Assembly (NCBI RefSeq): GCF_003731635.1
Contig: NZ_RCUA01000068.1
Coordinates: 39,029 to 103,028, forward strand
Source: Marisediminitalea oceani
GTDB taxonomy: Bacteria > Pseudomonadota > Gammaproteobacteria > Enterobacterales > Alteromonadaceae
Length of the DNA stretch: 64,000 bases
Direction of reading: 5' to 3'
In this document: positions 26,136 through 36,154 of the stretch, piece by piece
Layout: the number at the start of each line of letters is the position of its first letter
How positions within the stretch are numbered: the first letter of the stretch is position 1
Notes under the pieces: generated by a model
Database searches by the model: none
What the model was told of the DNA's origin: nothing
The model's input: the letters and a program-made list of their open reading frames with translations, nothing else
Position numbers and translations under genes: made by a program

Positions 26136-27659
26136 GTGCAGAACATCATGGGAATGGGAATTGTATATACCCGCGGTGCCGCCGGGATCAGCGCACCAAA
26201 AGTAAAGGTGGAAGTGCACTTATCCAACGGTCTGCCTTCCTTTAAGTTAGTCGGCCTGGCCGAAACCGCCGTGCAAGAAGCCAAAGAACGCGTTCGCAGT
26301 GCTTTAATCAACAGCGGATTTGAATATCCGGCCCGGCGCATAACCGTAAACCTGGCCCCGGCTGATATTCCCAAAAGCGGTGGACGCTACGACTTAGCCA
26401 TCGCGCTGGGGATCCTGATAGCCATGGGTCTAATAGAGCAGTCACCTGTTAATCATACCGAAGTTGCCGGAGAGCTAAGTTTAAACGGTGATATCCGGCC
26501 GGTACCCGGCTTGCTGCCAGTGGCTATGCGCTGTGCAGAAGATAACCATACCCTGGTGCTTCCGGCAGGTAACGAAGCGGAAATTCAATTGGTGGATAAT
26601 CTGGAATATCTGCTGCCAGCCACACTGCTGAATACTTTCCTGCACTTCACGCGGCAACAACCTCTTCAACTTAAGCACACCCGCAACGAGGTGTCTCTGG
26701 CACCGCCGAGTCCGCGTTGGGATGACATCATCGGTCAGCAGCAGGCGAAACGAGCCCTGTGTATTGCCGCAGCGGGGTCACATAATCTATTAATGGTAGG
26801 GCCCGCAGGGACCGGAAAAAGCCTGCTCGCCAGCCGCCTGGTGAGTTTGTTACCGCAACTTGATCATCAACAGGCGCTGGCTACTGCCGCGCTCTATTCG
26901 GTTAAGGGTGAACAGCGTGACACCGAAGACTGGTTAACACCGCCGTTTCGGTCTCCTCATCATACCTCCTCTGCCATTGCCCTGACGGGCGGTGGTGCAC
27001 ATCCGCAGCCGGGCGAAGTGTCGCTGGCACATAATGGGGTATTGTTTTTAGATGAGCTGCCTGAGTTTGGTCGCCAGGCGCTCGATGTACTGCGCGAACC
27101 ACTGGAGACCGGTGATATTTGCCTGTCCCGCGCTTCTGGTCAGGCAAAGTATCCCGCCCGATTTCAATTATTGGCGGCAATGAACCCGAGCCCGACCGGC
27201 GATATAGATGACGGCCGCAGCACCACTCAACAAATTCAGCGCTATTTAAGCAAGCTCTCCGGCCCGTTACTCGACCGTATTGATATTCAAATAGAAGTGC
27301 GTCGGCCGGGCTCCTACGCGTTTGCACCACCTGTGTCGGGAGAGGATTCTGCGGTAACGGCCAGACAACGGGTTATGGCGGCTCACCAAATTCAGCAGCA
27401 GCGTCAGGGCAAGAGTAATGCTGCACTAAGTGTGGCAGAGCTCAGTACCTATTGCGCCATGCCGGCGGAAACAGAGGATTTTTTGCAGCGCGCGGCCACC
27501 AAATTAAAGCTGTCCATGCGGGTATTTCATCGCACTATTAAGGTCGCCCGAACAATTGCAGACCTTGAGAGCCAGTCGCAGATTAACACCGACCACATTG
27601 GCGAGGCATTAGGTTACCGGGCGCTGGACAATTTAATTCGTCAGTTTAACTCAAGCTGA
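26136..27659 (+). CDS. comM: YifB/ComM family Mg-chelatase-like AAA+ ATPase
   Basis: This 507-residue protein begins with a lon-protease-like domain (VEVHLSNGLPSFKLVGLAE, PADIPKSGGRYDLAIALGI) followed by the Mg-chelatase AAA+ core: Walker A GPAGTGKSLLAS, Walker B FLDELPEF, and a C-terminal helical domain (VARTIADLE). ComM is a hexameric branch-migration helicase that extends heteroduplex during natural transformation; the E. coli copy is YifB. In E. coli it also lies divergently next to the ilv operon, so synteny is conserved. The ATG is read from a weak RBS; a start a few codons later is possible. Confidence 0.92.
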   Translation: MQNIMGMGIVYTRGAAGISAPKVKVEVHLSNGLPSFKLVGLAETAVQEAKERVRSALINSGFEYPARRITVNLAPADIPKSGGRYDLAIALGILIAMGLIEQSPVNHTEVAGELSLNGDIRPVPGLLPVAMRCAEDNHTLVLPAGNEAEIQLVDNLEYLLPATLLNTFLHFTRQQPLQLKHTRNEVSLAPPSPRWDDIIGQQQAKRALCIAAAGSHNLLMVGPAGTGKSLLASRLVSLLPQLDHQQALATAALYSVKGEQRDTEDWLTPPFRSPHHTSSAIALTGGGAHPQPGEVSLAHNGVLFLDELPEFGRQALDVLREPLETGDICLSRASGQAKYPARFQLLAAMNPSPTGDIDDGRSTTQQIQRYLSKLSGPLLDRIDIQIEVRRPGSYAFAPPVSGEDSAVTARQRVMAAHQIQQQRQGKSNAALSVAELSTYCAMPAETEDFLQRAATKLKLSMRVFHRTIKVARTIADLESQSQINTDHIGEALGYRALDNLIRQFNSS

Positions 27660-28504
27660 AACAGCGCATTAATTAATGGCTCATGACGGCGTTCCTGTAA
27701 ACAAGCCAGGCCTAACTCATAAGAGCCGATATCGTCTACCTGGATACGGGTAACGCTGGATGACATGCTGGAGTGATCGAGCACCACCTGCGGCACAAAG
27801 CCGATCCCACAACCTAACGCCACCATAGACACAATGGCTTCATTCCCCCCTACCGAGGCATACACATTAGGCCGGATGCCGTGTTCGGCAAACCAATGAT
27901 AAACAATTCGGCGGCTTGGCCCCTGTTCGGGCAGTATCACCTGATTAACCCGCCAGTCTACCTGCGCTAACTGGGTTAAACGCCTTTCACGGGGAGCAAT
28001 TAGAACCAGCGGTACAAAGTCTAATCCGGAAAAACACAGGTCGGTTGGAAACTCCGGAGAGTGAATAGCAATAGCCACATCCGATTTTTTATGCTTTACA
28101 TGTTCAATTGCCAGCCCCGGATCGCCGGTTACCAAGCGGATATCTACGCCGGGGTAACGCTGGCGAAAACGAGAGAGTACAGATGGCAGGTGGCTCTGGC
28201 TGGCTGTTACAGAACAATACAGGCTCAATTCACCCTGCAGGGCCTTGCCATCATCGCGTAGCTCTTGCCTGACCTGCTGCCATTCACCAAGCACTTGTTC
28301 ACTAAAATTCAACAACTTATGACCACCATGGGTGAGCGCCACTGAGCGATTATCCCGTTTAAATAACACGCATCCACACTCTTCTTCGAGGCGCTGGATC
28401 ACCCGGCTTAAGGTGGACGGCGACACAAACATAGCATCGGCCGTGTCACCAAAATGTAAGCTTTTTGCGAGATGATTAAATAGCTGTAGACTGCGAAAAT
28501 CCAT
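27641..28504 (-). CDS. ilvY: LysR-family activator of ilvC
   Basis: IlvY activates ilvC in response to acetohydroxy acids. This 287-residue protein has the N-terminal winged HTH (RSLQLFNHLAKSLHFGDTA, VSPSTLSRVIQRLEEE) and a type-2 periplasmic-fold sensor domain; the opening and the ILVY-type RDNRSVALT block match E. coli IlvY. ATG 28504 is preferred over 28546 because the family starts with MDxR. It is divergent from ilvC with a shared 155-base gap, and its stop overlaps that of comM. Confidence 0.93.
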   Translation of the reverse strand: MDFRSLQLFNHLAKSLHFGDTADAMFVSPSTLSRVIQRLEEECGCVLFKRDNRSVALTHGGHKLLNFSEQVLGEWQQVRQELRDDGKALQGELSLYCSVTASQSHLPSVLSRFRQRYPGVDIRLVTGDPGLAIEHVKHKKSDVAIAIHSPEFPTDLCFSGLDFVPLVLIAPRERRLTQLAQVDWRVNQVILPEQGPSRRIVYHWFAEHGIRPNVYASVGGNEAIVSMVALGCGIGFVPQVVLDHSSMSSSVTRIQVDDIGSYELGLACLQERRHEPLINALFQLELN

Positions 28505-28517
28505 GGTGATTTCACTT

Positions 28518-28538
28518 TTTGCAACACTGTTTTGCAAA
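28518..28538. promoter_or_regulatory. Candidate IlvY operator between ilvY and ilvC
   Basis: The dyad TTTGCAA-N7-TTGCAAA lies 14 bases upstream of the ilvY start, in the divergent ilvY-ilvC gap. It has the T-N11-A core of LysR-type sites, and E. coli IlvY binds TTGCAA-containing operators. Inferred from pattern and place. Confidence 0.65.
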
Positions 28539-28659
28539 TATATCATTTTTCAAAACGAAAGGGGTAGCGTATCTTTGCTACAAGTCGTCAATGACGAGGT
28601 CATCCCAGCTGAGTGAAGCAAAGGGATAACGACAAAAGAAGTTCGGAATTATTTTTTTT

Positions 28660-30141
28660 ATGGCTAATTATTTCAACACTCTGTCTCTACGCCAGCAACT
28701 GGACCAGTTAGGTCGTTGTCGCTTTATGAATCGCGACGAATTTGCTGATGGTTGTGAGTTTCTTAAAGGTAAAAAGATTGTCATCGTTGGCTGCGGTGCA
28801 CAAGGCCTGAACCAGGGACTCAACATGCGTGATTCAGGGCTGGACGTTGCCTATGCGCTGCGTCAGGCTGCGATTGATGAGAAACGTGACTCATTCCAAC
28901 GCGCCTCTAACAACGGTTTTAAAGTAGGTACCTATCAGGATCTGATCCCAACTGCGGATGTGGTTTACAACCTGACTCCTGATAAGCAGCACGCCAGTGT
29001 AGTAGAAGCGGTTATGCCTTTAATGAAAGAAGGTGCAACCTTAGGTTACTCACACGGCTTCAACATTGTTGAAGAAGGTCAGCAAATTCGTAGCGACATC
29101 ACTGTTGTTATGTGTGCGCCTAAGTGCCCGGGTACAGAAGTACGTGAAGAATATAAGCGTGGCTTTGGTGTTCCAACACTGATTGCGGTTCACCCGGAGA
29201 ACGATCCGAAAGGTGAAGGCTGGCCAATCGCCAAAGCACTGGCAAGCGCCACTGGTGGTGACCGTGCAGGTGTTCTGGAGTCGTCTTTTGTTGCAGAAGT
29301 TAAGTCTGACCTGATGGGTGAGCAAACTATCCTGTGCGGTATGCAACAAACTGCTGCGATTCTGGCCTACGAAAAAATGACTGCTGACGGCATTGATGCC
29401 GGCTATGCGGCAGCCTTAATCCAGTATGGTTTAGAAGCCATTACTGAAGCGCTGAAAATCGGCGGCGTAACCAACATGATGGATCGCCTGTCTAACCCAG
29501 CGAAATTAAAAGCTTATGATTTGTCAGAAGAACTGACGACTCTGATGCGCCCACTGTTTGAAAAACACCAGGACGACATCATCAGCGGCGAATTCTCCCG
29601 CACCATGATGGCTGACTGGGCAAACAATGACGCAAACCTGTTAGGATGGCGTGAAGAAACCGGCCAGTCTGGTTTTGAAAATGCCCCGGTTTACGACGGC
29701 GAAATCTCAGAGCAGGAATTCTTCGACAACGGTATTCTGCTGGTAGCAATGATTAAAGCCGGTGTAGAGATGGCCTTCGACGTAATGGTTGAAGCAGGCA
29801 TCCTGCCAGAGTCGGCTTACTACGAATCACTGCACGAAACACCACTGATTTCGAACACTATTTCGCGTAAGCGTCTGTACGAAATGAACGTGGTTATTTC
29901 TGACACTGCAGAGTACGGTAACTATTTATTTGCGAACGCAGCAGTACCATTACTGCGCGAGAAGTTCATGCCTAACATCGATACTTCGGTTATCGGTAAA
30001 GGTCTGAACGTAGCGTCTAACCAGGTAGACAACAAGCGTCTTACCGAAGTTAACGAAGCGATTCGCAACACTGGCGTTGAAGCCATTGGTAAAGAATTAC
30101 GCGGTTACATGACGGACATGAAAGCCATCATCGAAGCGTAG
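28660..30141 (+). CDS. ilvC: Ketol-acid reductoisomerase, class II
   Basis: IlvC isomerises and reduces acetolactate or acetohydroxybutyrate with NADPH. The 493-residue length matches the long class II form (491 in E. coli) with two knotted C-terminal domains. The Rossmann motif [12 protein letters not shown] and the phosphate-binding [11 protein letters not shown] are visible, as are the magnesium-binding acidic residues in [12 protein letters not shown]. It is transcribed alone from the divergent ilvY region and closed by a strong terminator. Codon choice is noticeably biased toward preferred codons, consistent with high expression. Confidence 0.98.
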   Translation: MANYFNTLSLRQQLDQLGRCRFMNRDEFADGCEFLKGKKIVIVGCGAQGLNQGLNMRDSGLDVAYALRQAAIDEKRDSFQRASNNGFKVGTYQDLIPTADVVYNLTPDKQHASVVEAVMPLMKEGATLGYSHGFNIVEEGQQIRSDITVVMCAPKCPGTEVREEYKRGFGVPTLIAVHPENDPKGEGWPIAKALASATGGDRAGVLESSFVAEVKSDLMGEQTILCGMQQTAAILAYEKMTADGIDAGYAAALIQYGLEAITEALKIGGVTNMMDRLSNPAKLKAYDLSEELTTLMRPLFEKHQDDIISGEFSRTMMADWANNDANLLGWREETGQSGFENAPVYDGEISEQEFFDNGILLVAMIKAGVEMAFDVMVEAGILPESAYYESLHETPLISNTISRKRLYEMNVVISDTAEYGNYLFANAAVPLLREKFMPNIDTSVIGKGLNVASNQVDNKRLTEVNEAIRNTGVEAIGKELRGYMTDMKAIIEA

Positions 30142-30443
30142 ACAGTTTCTGTCGTTAGGTGCTTAACCAAGCCCTTTTGCCCGACCAATTTGGTCGGGCT
30201 TTTTTATGCCCGTAAGAAAGCATACGTCATCCATAGCCCCTCAGCTTTACTGGTTTTACTGCTCAGGGCTGGCTTTTGAAAATGTGTTACCAACTGCATA
30301 CAGATCGCTTTGTACAAATTAGCATCATGATCCTAAGCTGTTGATAATCCATTACATAATAGTTGGCACAATGATTGTAGTAACCACTGGTTATCTGAAA
30401 AAAGCAATCATAATAATTAATGTCATCCTGAGGGGAGAATTTC
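30142..30443. other. Intergenic region after ilvC
   Basis: This 302-base gap holds the ilvC terminator (30179-30205) and AT-rich sequence leading to the unknown gene at 30444. Apart from the terminator, no structured element or coding sequence was recognised. Confidence 0.6.
30179..30205 (+). terminator. Rho-independent terminator of ilvC
   Basis: GCCCGACC and GGTCGGGC pair around a five-base loop (30179-30199), followed by six T. Confidence 0.92.
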
Positions 30444-30791
30444 ATGCAGTCAGGCATTTCCAGGTTTACGCAAATTGGCGACTGGATCTTTGAAGTAAAA
30501 ATGGTCAGAGCTCTGCGAGTCGAAAATTACGGTGAGCCCTATGATGCAGTGGCAACACTGACCGCTAACGGGGAAAGCATGTATATCGATACGCAGCTCA
30601 CCCGCCAGCACAATGAATTAAGTCGGGAAGACTGTATGGCATTTTACGAATTTGCCAAACAGCTGGAAATGAAACAGCTGCAATACGACAAATTACGTAA
30701 TGGTGAACGCCATTCACGGAATGTAGAAATCGTTGAAAACCAACGCCCGCGGGCAGTGGTTCAGTTGGTTAATGGCAATCGCTTTCGCTAA
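30444..30791 (+). CDS. Unknown small soluble protein
   Basis: The product has 115 residues, no signal peptide or membrane segment, and mixed alpha/beta character (WIFEVKMVRALRVENYGEP, SREDCMAFYEFAKQLEMKQLQ). AGGGGAG lies before the ATG, which supports expression. I do not recognise the family. It converges on the Bcr/CflA exporter gene, overlapping it by four bases, and is preceded by a 238-base gap after the ilvC terminator, so it is probably a single gene. No function can be assigned. Confidence 0.6.
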   Translation: MQSGISRFTQIGDWIFEVKMVRALRVENYGEPYDAVATLTANGESMYIDTQLTRQHNELSREDCMAFYEFAKQLEMKQLQYDKLRNGERHSRNVEIVENQRPRAVVQLVNGNRFR

Positions 30792-32023
30792 GAAAGCGAT
30801 TCTGCCGGTTTATCCGGCCTTTGCAGACTCATTCGGATAATAATCAAGGCCAGGGTAAAGAACACCAGAAAGCCTGCGCCAATAGGGAACAGGTCTACCG
30901 TGAGATAAGAATCCACAGTGGTGGCAACCAGCACGGCAATAATACTCGATAGTGAGCCAATAATGGCTGCGCCCAGCCCTGCCATATCGCCTAACGGGTG
31001 CATAGCCATGGCATTGAGATTACCAAATAACAAACCCACAAAGAAAAAGCCGATAAACAATGAGCCGATGGTCACCACCAGTGGCGGCAGGCCATCAAAC
31101 ACTTCGATGATGCCCAGAAAGATAACCGCAAACACCACTGACCCAATCAGCGCCACCTGAGTAACCCGGTACATCCCCAGCCGCATCACAATTTTACTGT
31201 TGATGAAAGACGCCAGGCCAATTGAAAATGCCAGGGTAGCGAAGATATAGGAGAACATTTCGCCCACGCCATAGAAGCCCTGAAAGATGGTCTGCGACGC
31301 GCTCAAATAGGCAAGAAAGCCTCCAAACACACAACCCATGGCCAGCGTAGGTCCAATCACTGGTTTATGGGTAACGATAAACAGCGACGAGCGGAAAAAC
31401 TGCGCCCATGAAAACGGTTTACGACGACTGGCCGGTAAGGTTTCCGGCTGCCGGATCCAGAACCAGGTACCGGTAAACACGGCCACCAGCAGAAACAGGG
31501 TAAAAATATGAAACCAGGAAGCAATATTCAGCACCCACTGACCCACCATGGGAGCCAGCATTGGGACCAGAATAAACACCATCATAATAAACGACATGAC
31601 CCGGGCCATAGCCTCACCGGCAAACTGGTCGCGGATCACGGCGGTGGAGGCTATGCGCGGCCCTGATACCCCAAAGGCCTGAATGACCCGGCCAATAAGC
31701 ATAGTTTGCATATTATCAGCCAACATACACACCACGGTGCCAACCGCAAATATGGTTAAGCCCAGAATGATTGCTTCACGTCGACCACGGGTGTCACAGT
31801 AGGGGCCAAAAAACAATTGCCCCACCGCCATACCGGCAAAAAACAGCGACACGATAAGGTGGCTTTCATGGATATCCTGCGCGCCCATCGCCGCACCGAT
31901 GGTGTCTAAAGCAGGCAGCATTGCATCAATACTGAGCGCCACCAAAGACGTCATCAGCGCCATCAGTGCAATAAATTCGGGAAGTCCCAATGCGGGTTTA
32001 ACATTGGTTGTTTGTTGTGACAT
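30788..32023 (-). CDS. Multidrug efflux MFS transporter, Bcr/CflA family
   Basis: This 411-residue twelve-helix major-facilitator protein has the Bcr/CflA features: SIDAMLPALDTIG in helix 1, the loop motif GPYCDTRGRREAIILG (motif A), and RVIQAFGVSGPRIAS in helix 4. These proton antiporters export drugs such as bicyclomycin, sulfonamides or chloramphenicol, or sometimes cysteine-pathway metabolites; the substrate here is unknown. Single gene, converging with the unknown gene at 30444. Confidence 0.92.
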   Translation of the reverse strand: MSQQTTNVKPALGLPEFIALMALMTSLVALSIDAMLPALDTIGAAMGAQDIHESHLIVSLFFAGMAVGQLFFGPYCDTRGRREAIILGLTIFAVGTVVCMLADNMQTMLIGRVIQAFGVSGPRIASTAVIRDQFAGEAMARVMSFIMMVFILVPMLAPMVGQWVLNIASWFHIFTLFLLVAVFTGTWFWIRQPETLPASRRKPFSWAQFFRSSLFIVTHKPVIGPTLAMGCVFGGFLAYLSASQTIFQGFYGVGEMFSYIFATLAFSIGLASFINSKIVMRLGMYRVTQVALIGSVVFAVIFLGIIEVFDGLPPLVVTIGSLFIGFFFVGLLFGNLNAMAMHPLGDMAGLGAAIIGSLSSIIAVLVATTVDSYLTVDLFPIGAGFLVFFTLALIIIRMSLQRPDKPAESLS

Positions 32024-32317
32024 TAGCTATAGGTTACCTGCAAAGCCGGTCGGGCCGGGGCATCCGGAAGACGCCAGTAAAAGTGGCAGTAGTATACCCG
32101 AATGCGTTTTTCAGTGGGTAAAAACTCCGCTGAATGTGGCTGAGAAAATCGATGAGTAACTTTGCTACGCCGGTCAGTTTTGCTCAGGATATCGCCATCT
32201 ATAGTTAACACGCTGATTTAAAGAACTTTATACTTTTGATAAAAACTCTGCCTAAACCGTTTTACTTAGCGGAAGTTAATGGTAGTTTTACAAAAAAATA
32301 ATGACAGGGATGTGTCG

Positions 32318-33412
32318 ATGTATTTTGCCCAATGCAAAAAGACCGTTTTTACCTTTGCTTTATACCTCTTATTCGTTCAGGGTTGTGCCGTCGATAAGCG
32401 TACCGAAGACTATAAACCCATAGTCAACGTCACCGCAATGTTACCTTCCCATGCGAGTGAGTTACCAGACAAGCAACCGTTACAAAACCAGTTACTCAAG
32501 CGGAATCTGGTAGTTGATGATAGCGGCGAAGTTTTACCTATCAATGGCCGCGCCTGTGATACCGACCTCTATTACCGGATTTCACAACTCCCCCTGGCAA
32601 CCGCTATTGGGCGCCACCGCGATCTTTATACCGGTTTTTATCTTGAACTGGCGCCGGTCACAGACACCTGGCAGGTAGTCTTAACGGATAATCAGTTTGC
32701 AGAGTATCAGACCACCGGCATTTCCCTGAGCACGCTTACCGTGACTTTAGGCAGTCAGCTTTCATCAGCGGATAAATTTATTATCCGGCCACAGCCGGAT
32801 TTACCACTTGCCCGATATCAGGCCCTTAAAGCGTCATTGGAACGCAGTTTCCCTGAGTATCGAAAGCAATGGATACTGACCCACAGCCAGGCCAGGAAGT
32901 TGGGCCTTAACCCTGGCGATTACTATGCAACCGTTCGCGGGGCCGCGTCACCCTATTTGGCTGAAACCCTGATGACTACTAAGGCTCGCCACCGCTTGGT
33001 AGTAAAAAGTTCGCCATCAGGCACCCCGGCAACCGTTGCAACCGTAGTTGATAGCCAAACGCTGGCAGCCTGCCAGGAGGCTTCATCTGTTGTCAAAAAG
33101 GTAGATAAGCAACCGCTCAAGGCACAATATTCGCCGCTTTCTGTGGTAGCGGTCTTACCCGCTAACGCCGACTTTAATCAACTCGAACGGCAGGCAACTT
33201 TGCTTCCCAAAAACCAGTATCTGACCTTCGACGGTGATATTATGGCTTATGACGAGTATTTCGCCGAGCCGCAACAACAAGGATGCGCCAAACAAAACCT
33301 TACGATAAAGGAACAACAGCTCTGTAAACAGCGCATTCAGGATGGCAATAAAAAACACCTCCGCCGCAAAGTCATAATGTCGATACCTACCACGAATAAG
33401 GACTCAAAATGA
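32318..33412 (+). CDS. Unknown lipoprotein, first gene of a four-gene membrane operon
   Basis: This lipoprotein of about 364 residues has a type II signal (YLLFVQGC lipobox). Its two ends look duplicated: an N-terminal stretch around KPIVNVTAMLPSHAS and a C-terminal stretch around SPLSVVAVLPANAD share the pattern V-x-A-h-L-P-x-x-A, each followed by a similar polar segment and a cysteine (GRACD, QQGC). I know no family for it. ATG 32318 is chosen because the signal peptide begins there and AGGGA is near; an upstream start at 32279 adds an implausible leader. The gene shares ATGA with the next gene. Confidence 0.65.
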   Translation: MYFAQCKKTVFTFALYLLFVQGCAVDKRTEDYKPIVNVTAMLPSHASELPDKQPLQNQLLKRNLVVDDSGEVLPINGRACDTDLYYRISQLPLATAIGRHRDLYTGFYLELAPVTDTWQVVLTDNQFAEYQTTGISLSTLTVTLGSQLSSADKFIIRPQPDLPLARYQALKASLERSFPEYRKQWILTHSQARKLGLNPGDYYATVRGAASPYLAETLMTTKARHRLVVKSSPSGTPATVATVVDSQTLAACQEASSVVKKVDKQPLKAQYSPLSVVAVLPANADFNQLERQATLLPKNQYLTFDGDIMAYDEYFAEPQQQGCAKQNLTIKEQQLCKQRIQDGNKKHLRRKVIMSIPTTNKDSK

Positions 33413-35970
33413 AGGCGGCTTTTTCACATGTGAAAATTTTAGTTCTGCTGGGCCTGTTTGCCTTATATGTCTGTCTGGAATTGGCGCTGAATGTATTGCT
33501 TATCGACATGTACGCCAACTCCTTTGAACTGGTGCTCGGTGACTATAAGCTTTCAGCAGAACGGTTGGAGTTATTCGGCCGCACGCTGTCAGGTTTCGGT
33601 CTGGCCCTGTCCTGCGTAGCATTTTTCCCTTTCCATACTATTCCGGCGCTGACTTCTGCCAAGCTGATTAAAGAGGGCGAGGCCCCCCAGCCTCATCATC
33701 TTAACCCGCTCGCGAAATGGTGTGTCCGACCACTCAGCCTGCTGCTGCTATGGCTGATTTTCGTGCCGGGACTGCGCTTAGCGGTGGATATAAAAGTCGA
33801 CCAAACGACCAACGAGCAAAAGCTCAGTGCCGTCAGGGCGGTGGTCTACAAGGAAGCGTATTTAGCTCAGGCGGTGAGTATTGAGAATTTCCCGGAATTT
33901 GATGAAATTGTATCAGACCCCAAGCGCCGCGATCTCATGGTTGCTCTGATCCCGTCACTGGCGTTTTTCTCCAATGGGTTCGACCAGTTAATTGCCAACA
34001 ATCTGAGTGACGTCGCCAATAACTTTATGCTTAATCGTCAGGAAGACGATTTTATTCAGAACGCCATTCCTCTCACGCGAGAGTTCGATGCCACCTATGA
34101 AACAGAATGGCAGCGCTACCAAACCGCCACCGCGGCATACGAAGTTGCTTACCAGAAAGAAAACGATCACTACGCGCGCGAGCAGGAGCGAGTAGCGGTG
34201 CTCAAGGAGGGCAACGACTTTGTTAACCGTGTATGGCAACGTTACGCTGAAGAATTAAACAAGGCGAGCTCTTACCGTGAAGAGTACGCGGCTAACGAGA
34301 CTATCCGCGGCCAGTTTCGGTCAGTCAGAGACAAAGCCATGAAAAGTAGCTGTCGCTCAGCCTGTGAAAAAAGCTACCGGGAGGCCTTTGCTCAGTATCT
34401 CAACGAACTTAAATTCGAGGATGGCGAGGGATTTGGGATTTACCTCACCGAAGAAGACGTTATCCTCAATAAAATTTTTAAATCCAAAACGACGCTGGAA
34501 ATGATGTTTAGCCGGGGGCGCAAAAACTACCTGGCCAGGTCTTATGGTATTCCCGAAGAAATGCTCTATGAGGAATACCTGACCTCCGGCATCGCCCAGG
34601 ATCATTTGCGCCAGTATCTGGTTGATACCAAAGAACTGGCTTTACCTGACAACTGGCAGGTCGACGATATGCAGGCGCTTATCGATGCCATCGCCAGCAA
34701 ATATGAAGGGCTGGCGGCCCGGGAATGGCAACGCTATCTGGAAAGCTCTGAACTGGACTTTGCCGAGCCTGGCCTTACTCGCCTGCAGTTTGCCACGCAT
34801 CCAAAAATCACCCAGTTGGCGCAGCAAAAACTGGGGCGCTATTATCTCGCCAGTTTTACGCCGGGCATCTCTGAAAGTCGTTATAAAACCCTGTGGCTGG
34901 ACAGTCAGGACAACCTGTCGTTTATCCGGATGATTACCTCCACCGCCGCCACAACGGCTTTTTCATCGGGTGGCAGTATGTTTGAGCTGGGTCGCGATGC
35001 CGTAAAACTGGCAGTCATCCCGCCATTGAGTATTTTTGCCAGCCTGGTCGCGGTGATTATGCTGTTTATCAAAATCTCCCGCTACCTGGCGTTCAAAAAA
35101 CCCGGATATATGCTCCTCGTTCTGGTAGCAGCGATAGGCGGGCTGGGTATCCCGACTTATAACGCCCTGATGCAAGACAACGCCTACCATGAAATGACCA
35201 CCCGCTTTGCCCGGCAGGTAAGTCAGGAAAATCAGCACGATCAGGCCTTCACTACGCTGTTCGGCTATTTTCTGGATATTGAGAGTGGCCTGTACGAACG
35301 CTATCAGAACCTGAAACTGGTCAGGCAGGTGAGAAATCAGATATTTATTGCGCCACCAGAGCAAAACAGCGAAGACGTTACGCACACGCCTGGGCCGTTG
35401 CGCCATCTGGATAACCGGCTGTATCCGCTTTTGGCCTGGGTTGCCTCATTGCAGCTCGATCAGGATGTAGTTAAGCCATTCGACGCCAACATCACTGTGT
35501 TAAAACAGGATTTAAACGTAGGGGCTTACCTTGGTTTGTATTTGAACAAAAACACGGTAACAGGCGTGGAAATGCCCAATTTCATGAACGACACCGACCT
35601 TGGATTACTCGCCGAGCAAAAATATTTTTATCAGCCAGAATGGCACAAGATGGCCTACGAATTTGTTAACAATGCAGATGATCATGAGTACTGGTTAAGT
35701 CTGGCTCAGGGTGAACTGGGTAAAGAATCGCTAATCGACAACCTGGAACGGCGGATGTCAGTTTACCTTAACCAGAAGCCGCATCTGGTTGAGCTGTTAA
35801 ATCAACTCAAAGGCCAGGGTGTTAGCAATTTGATTCTGGTTAAACTTAACGAGCAGTCCCACTATCGCTGCTTTGTGTTGCCCGCTATCGACGCCAACAT
35901 GATTTATCAGTCGGTGCGGTCGAGTTTTACTGATTTTCAGGAGTTGGCTGACTGTAAGGTGTCTATTTAA
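33409..35970 (+). CDS. Large unknown membrane protein with coiled-coil domain
   Basis: The product has 853 residues. Predicted membrane helices lie at about 8-33, 62-82, 107-127, 533-555 and 566-588. Between the third and fourth is a 400-residue charged region with long helices (about 240-330) and a CRSAC pair near 315-319; a further 260-residue domain follows helix five. No known motif or catalytic signature is seen, and the combination is not one I recognise. Overlapping starts with the neighbouring genes indicate co-translation. It could be the core of an envelope complex, but function is not assignable from sequence. Confidence 0.7.
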   Translation: MKAAFSHVKILVLLGLFALYVCLELALNVLLIDMYANSFELVLGDYKLSAERLELFGRTLSGFGLALSCVAFFPFHTIPALTSAKLIKEGEAPQPHHLNPLAKWCVRPLSLLLLWLIFVPGLRLAVDIKVDQTTNEQKLSAVRAVVYKEAYLAQAVSIENFPEFDEIVSDPKRRDLMVALIPSLAFFSNGFDQLIANNLSDVANNFMLNRQEDDFIQNAIPLTREFDATYETEWQRYQTATAAYEVAYQKENDHYAREQERVAVLKEGNDFVNRVWQRYAEELNKASSYREEYAANETIRGQFRSVRDKAMKSSCRSACEKSYREAFAQYLNELKFEDGEGFGIYLTEEDVILNKIFKSKTTLEMMFSRGRKNYLARSYGIPEEMLYEEYLTSGIAQDHLRQYLVDTKELALPDNWQVDDMQALIDAIASKYEGLAAREWQRYLESSELDFAEPGLTRLQFATHPKITQLAQQKLGRYYLASFTPGISESRYKTLWLDSQDNLSFIRMITSTAATTAFSSGGSMFELGRDAVKLAVIPPLSIFASLVAVIMLFIKISRYLAFKKPGYMLLVLVAAIGGLGIPTYNALMQDNAYHEMTTRFARQVSQENQHDQAFTTLFGYFLDIESGLYERYQNLKLVRQVRNQIFIAPPEQNSEDVTHTPGPLRHLDNRLYPLLAWVASLQLDQDVVKPFDANITVLKQDLNVGAYLGLYLNKNTVTGVEMPNFMNDTDLGLLAEQKYFYQPEWHKMAYEFVNNADDHEYWLSLAQGELGKESLIDNLERRMSVYLNQKPHLVELLNQLKGQGVSNLILVKLNEQSHYRCFVLPAIDANMIYQSVRSSFTDFQELADCKVSI

Positions 35971-36150
35971 ATGAACAAACTACTCATCAAAGCGAAATCA
36001 ATGGTGCTGGAAATGCTGCCGACGATAATTTTAATGATCGGTGTAGTGGCGTTAACCCATTACCTGAATACCGAGCAACAACAGGCACTCACTGACGTAT
36101 TACGCCAATTTGAATTACTCAAACTAAAAGCCTCAATGGCCATGGGATAA
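35971..36150 (+). CDS. Small membrane protein of the unknown operon, 59 residues
   Basis: This 59-codon ORF starts immediately after the stop of the 853-residue gene (TAAATG) and encodes one membrane helix (MLPTIILMIGVVALTHYL, about 15-32) with a short polar C-terminal tail (NTEQQQALTDVLRQFELLKLK). It ends four bases before the next gene. The tight spacing and the amphipathic tail support it being real despite its size. No family recognised. Confidence 0.65.
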   Translation: MNKLLIKAKSMVLEMLPTIILMIGVVALTHYLNTEQQQALTDVLRQFELLKLKASMAMG

Positions 36151-36154
36151 CCTG

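Noticed and set aside
25923..30281. 15-base repeat GGCTGGCTTTTGAAA at 25923-25937 and 30267-30281
   Set aside because: Present on both sides of the comM-ilvC region, but one such match is about what chance gives in 64 kb, and no other sign of an element boundary was seen.
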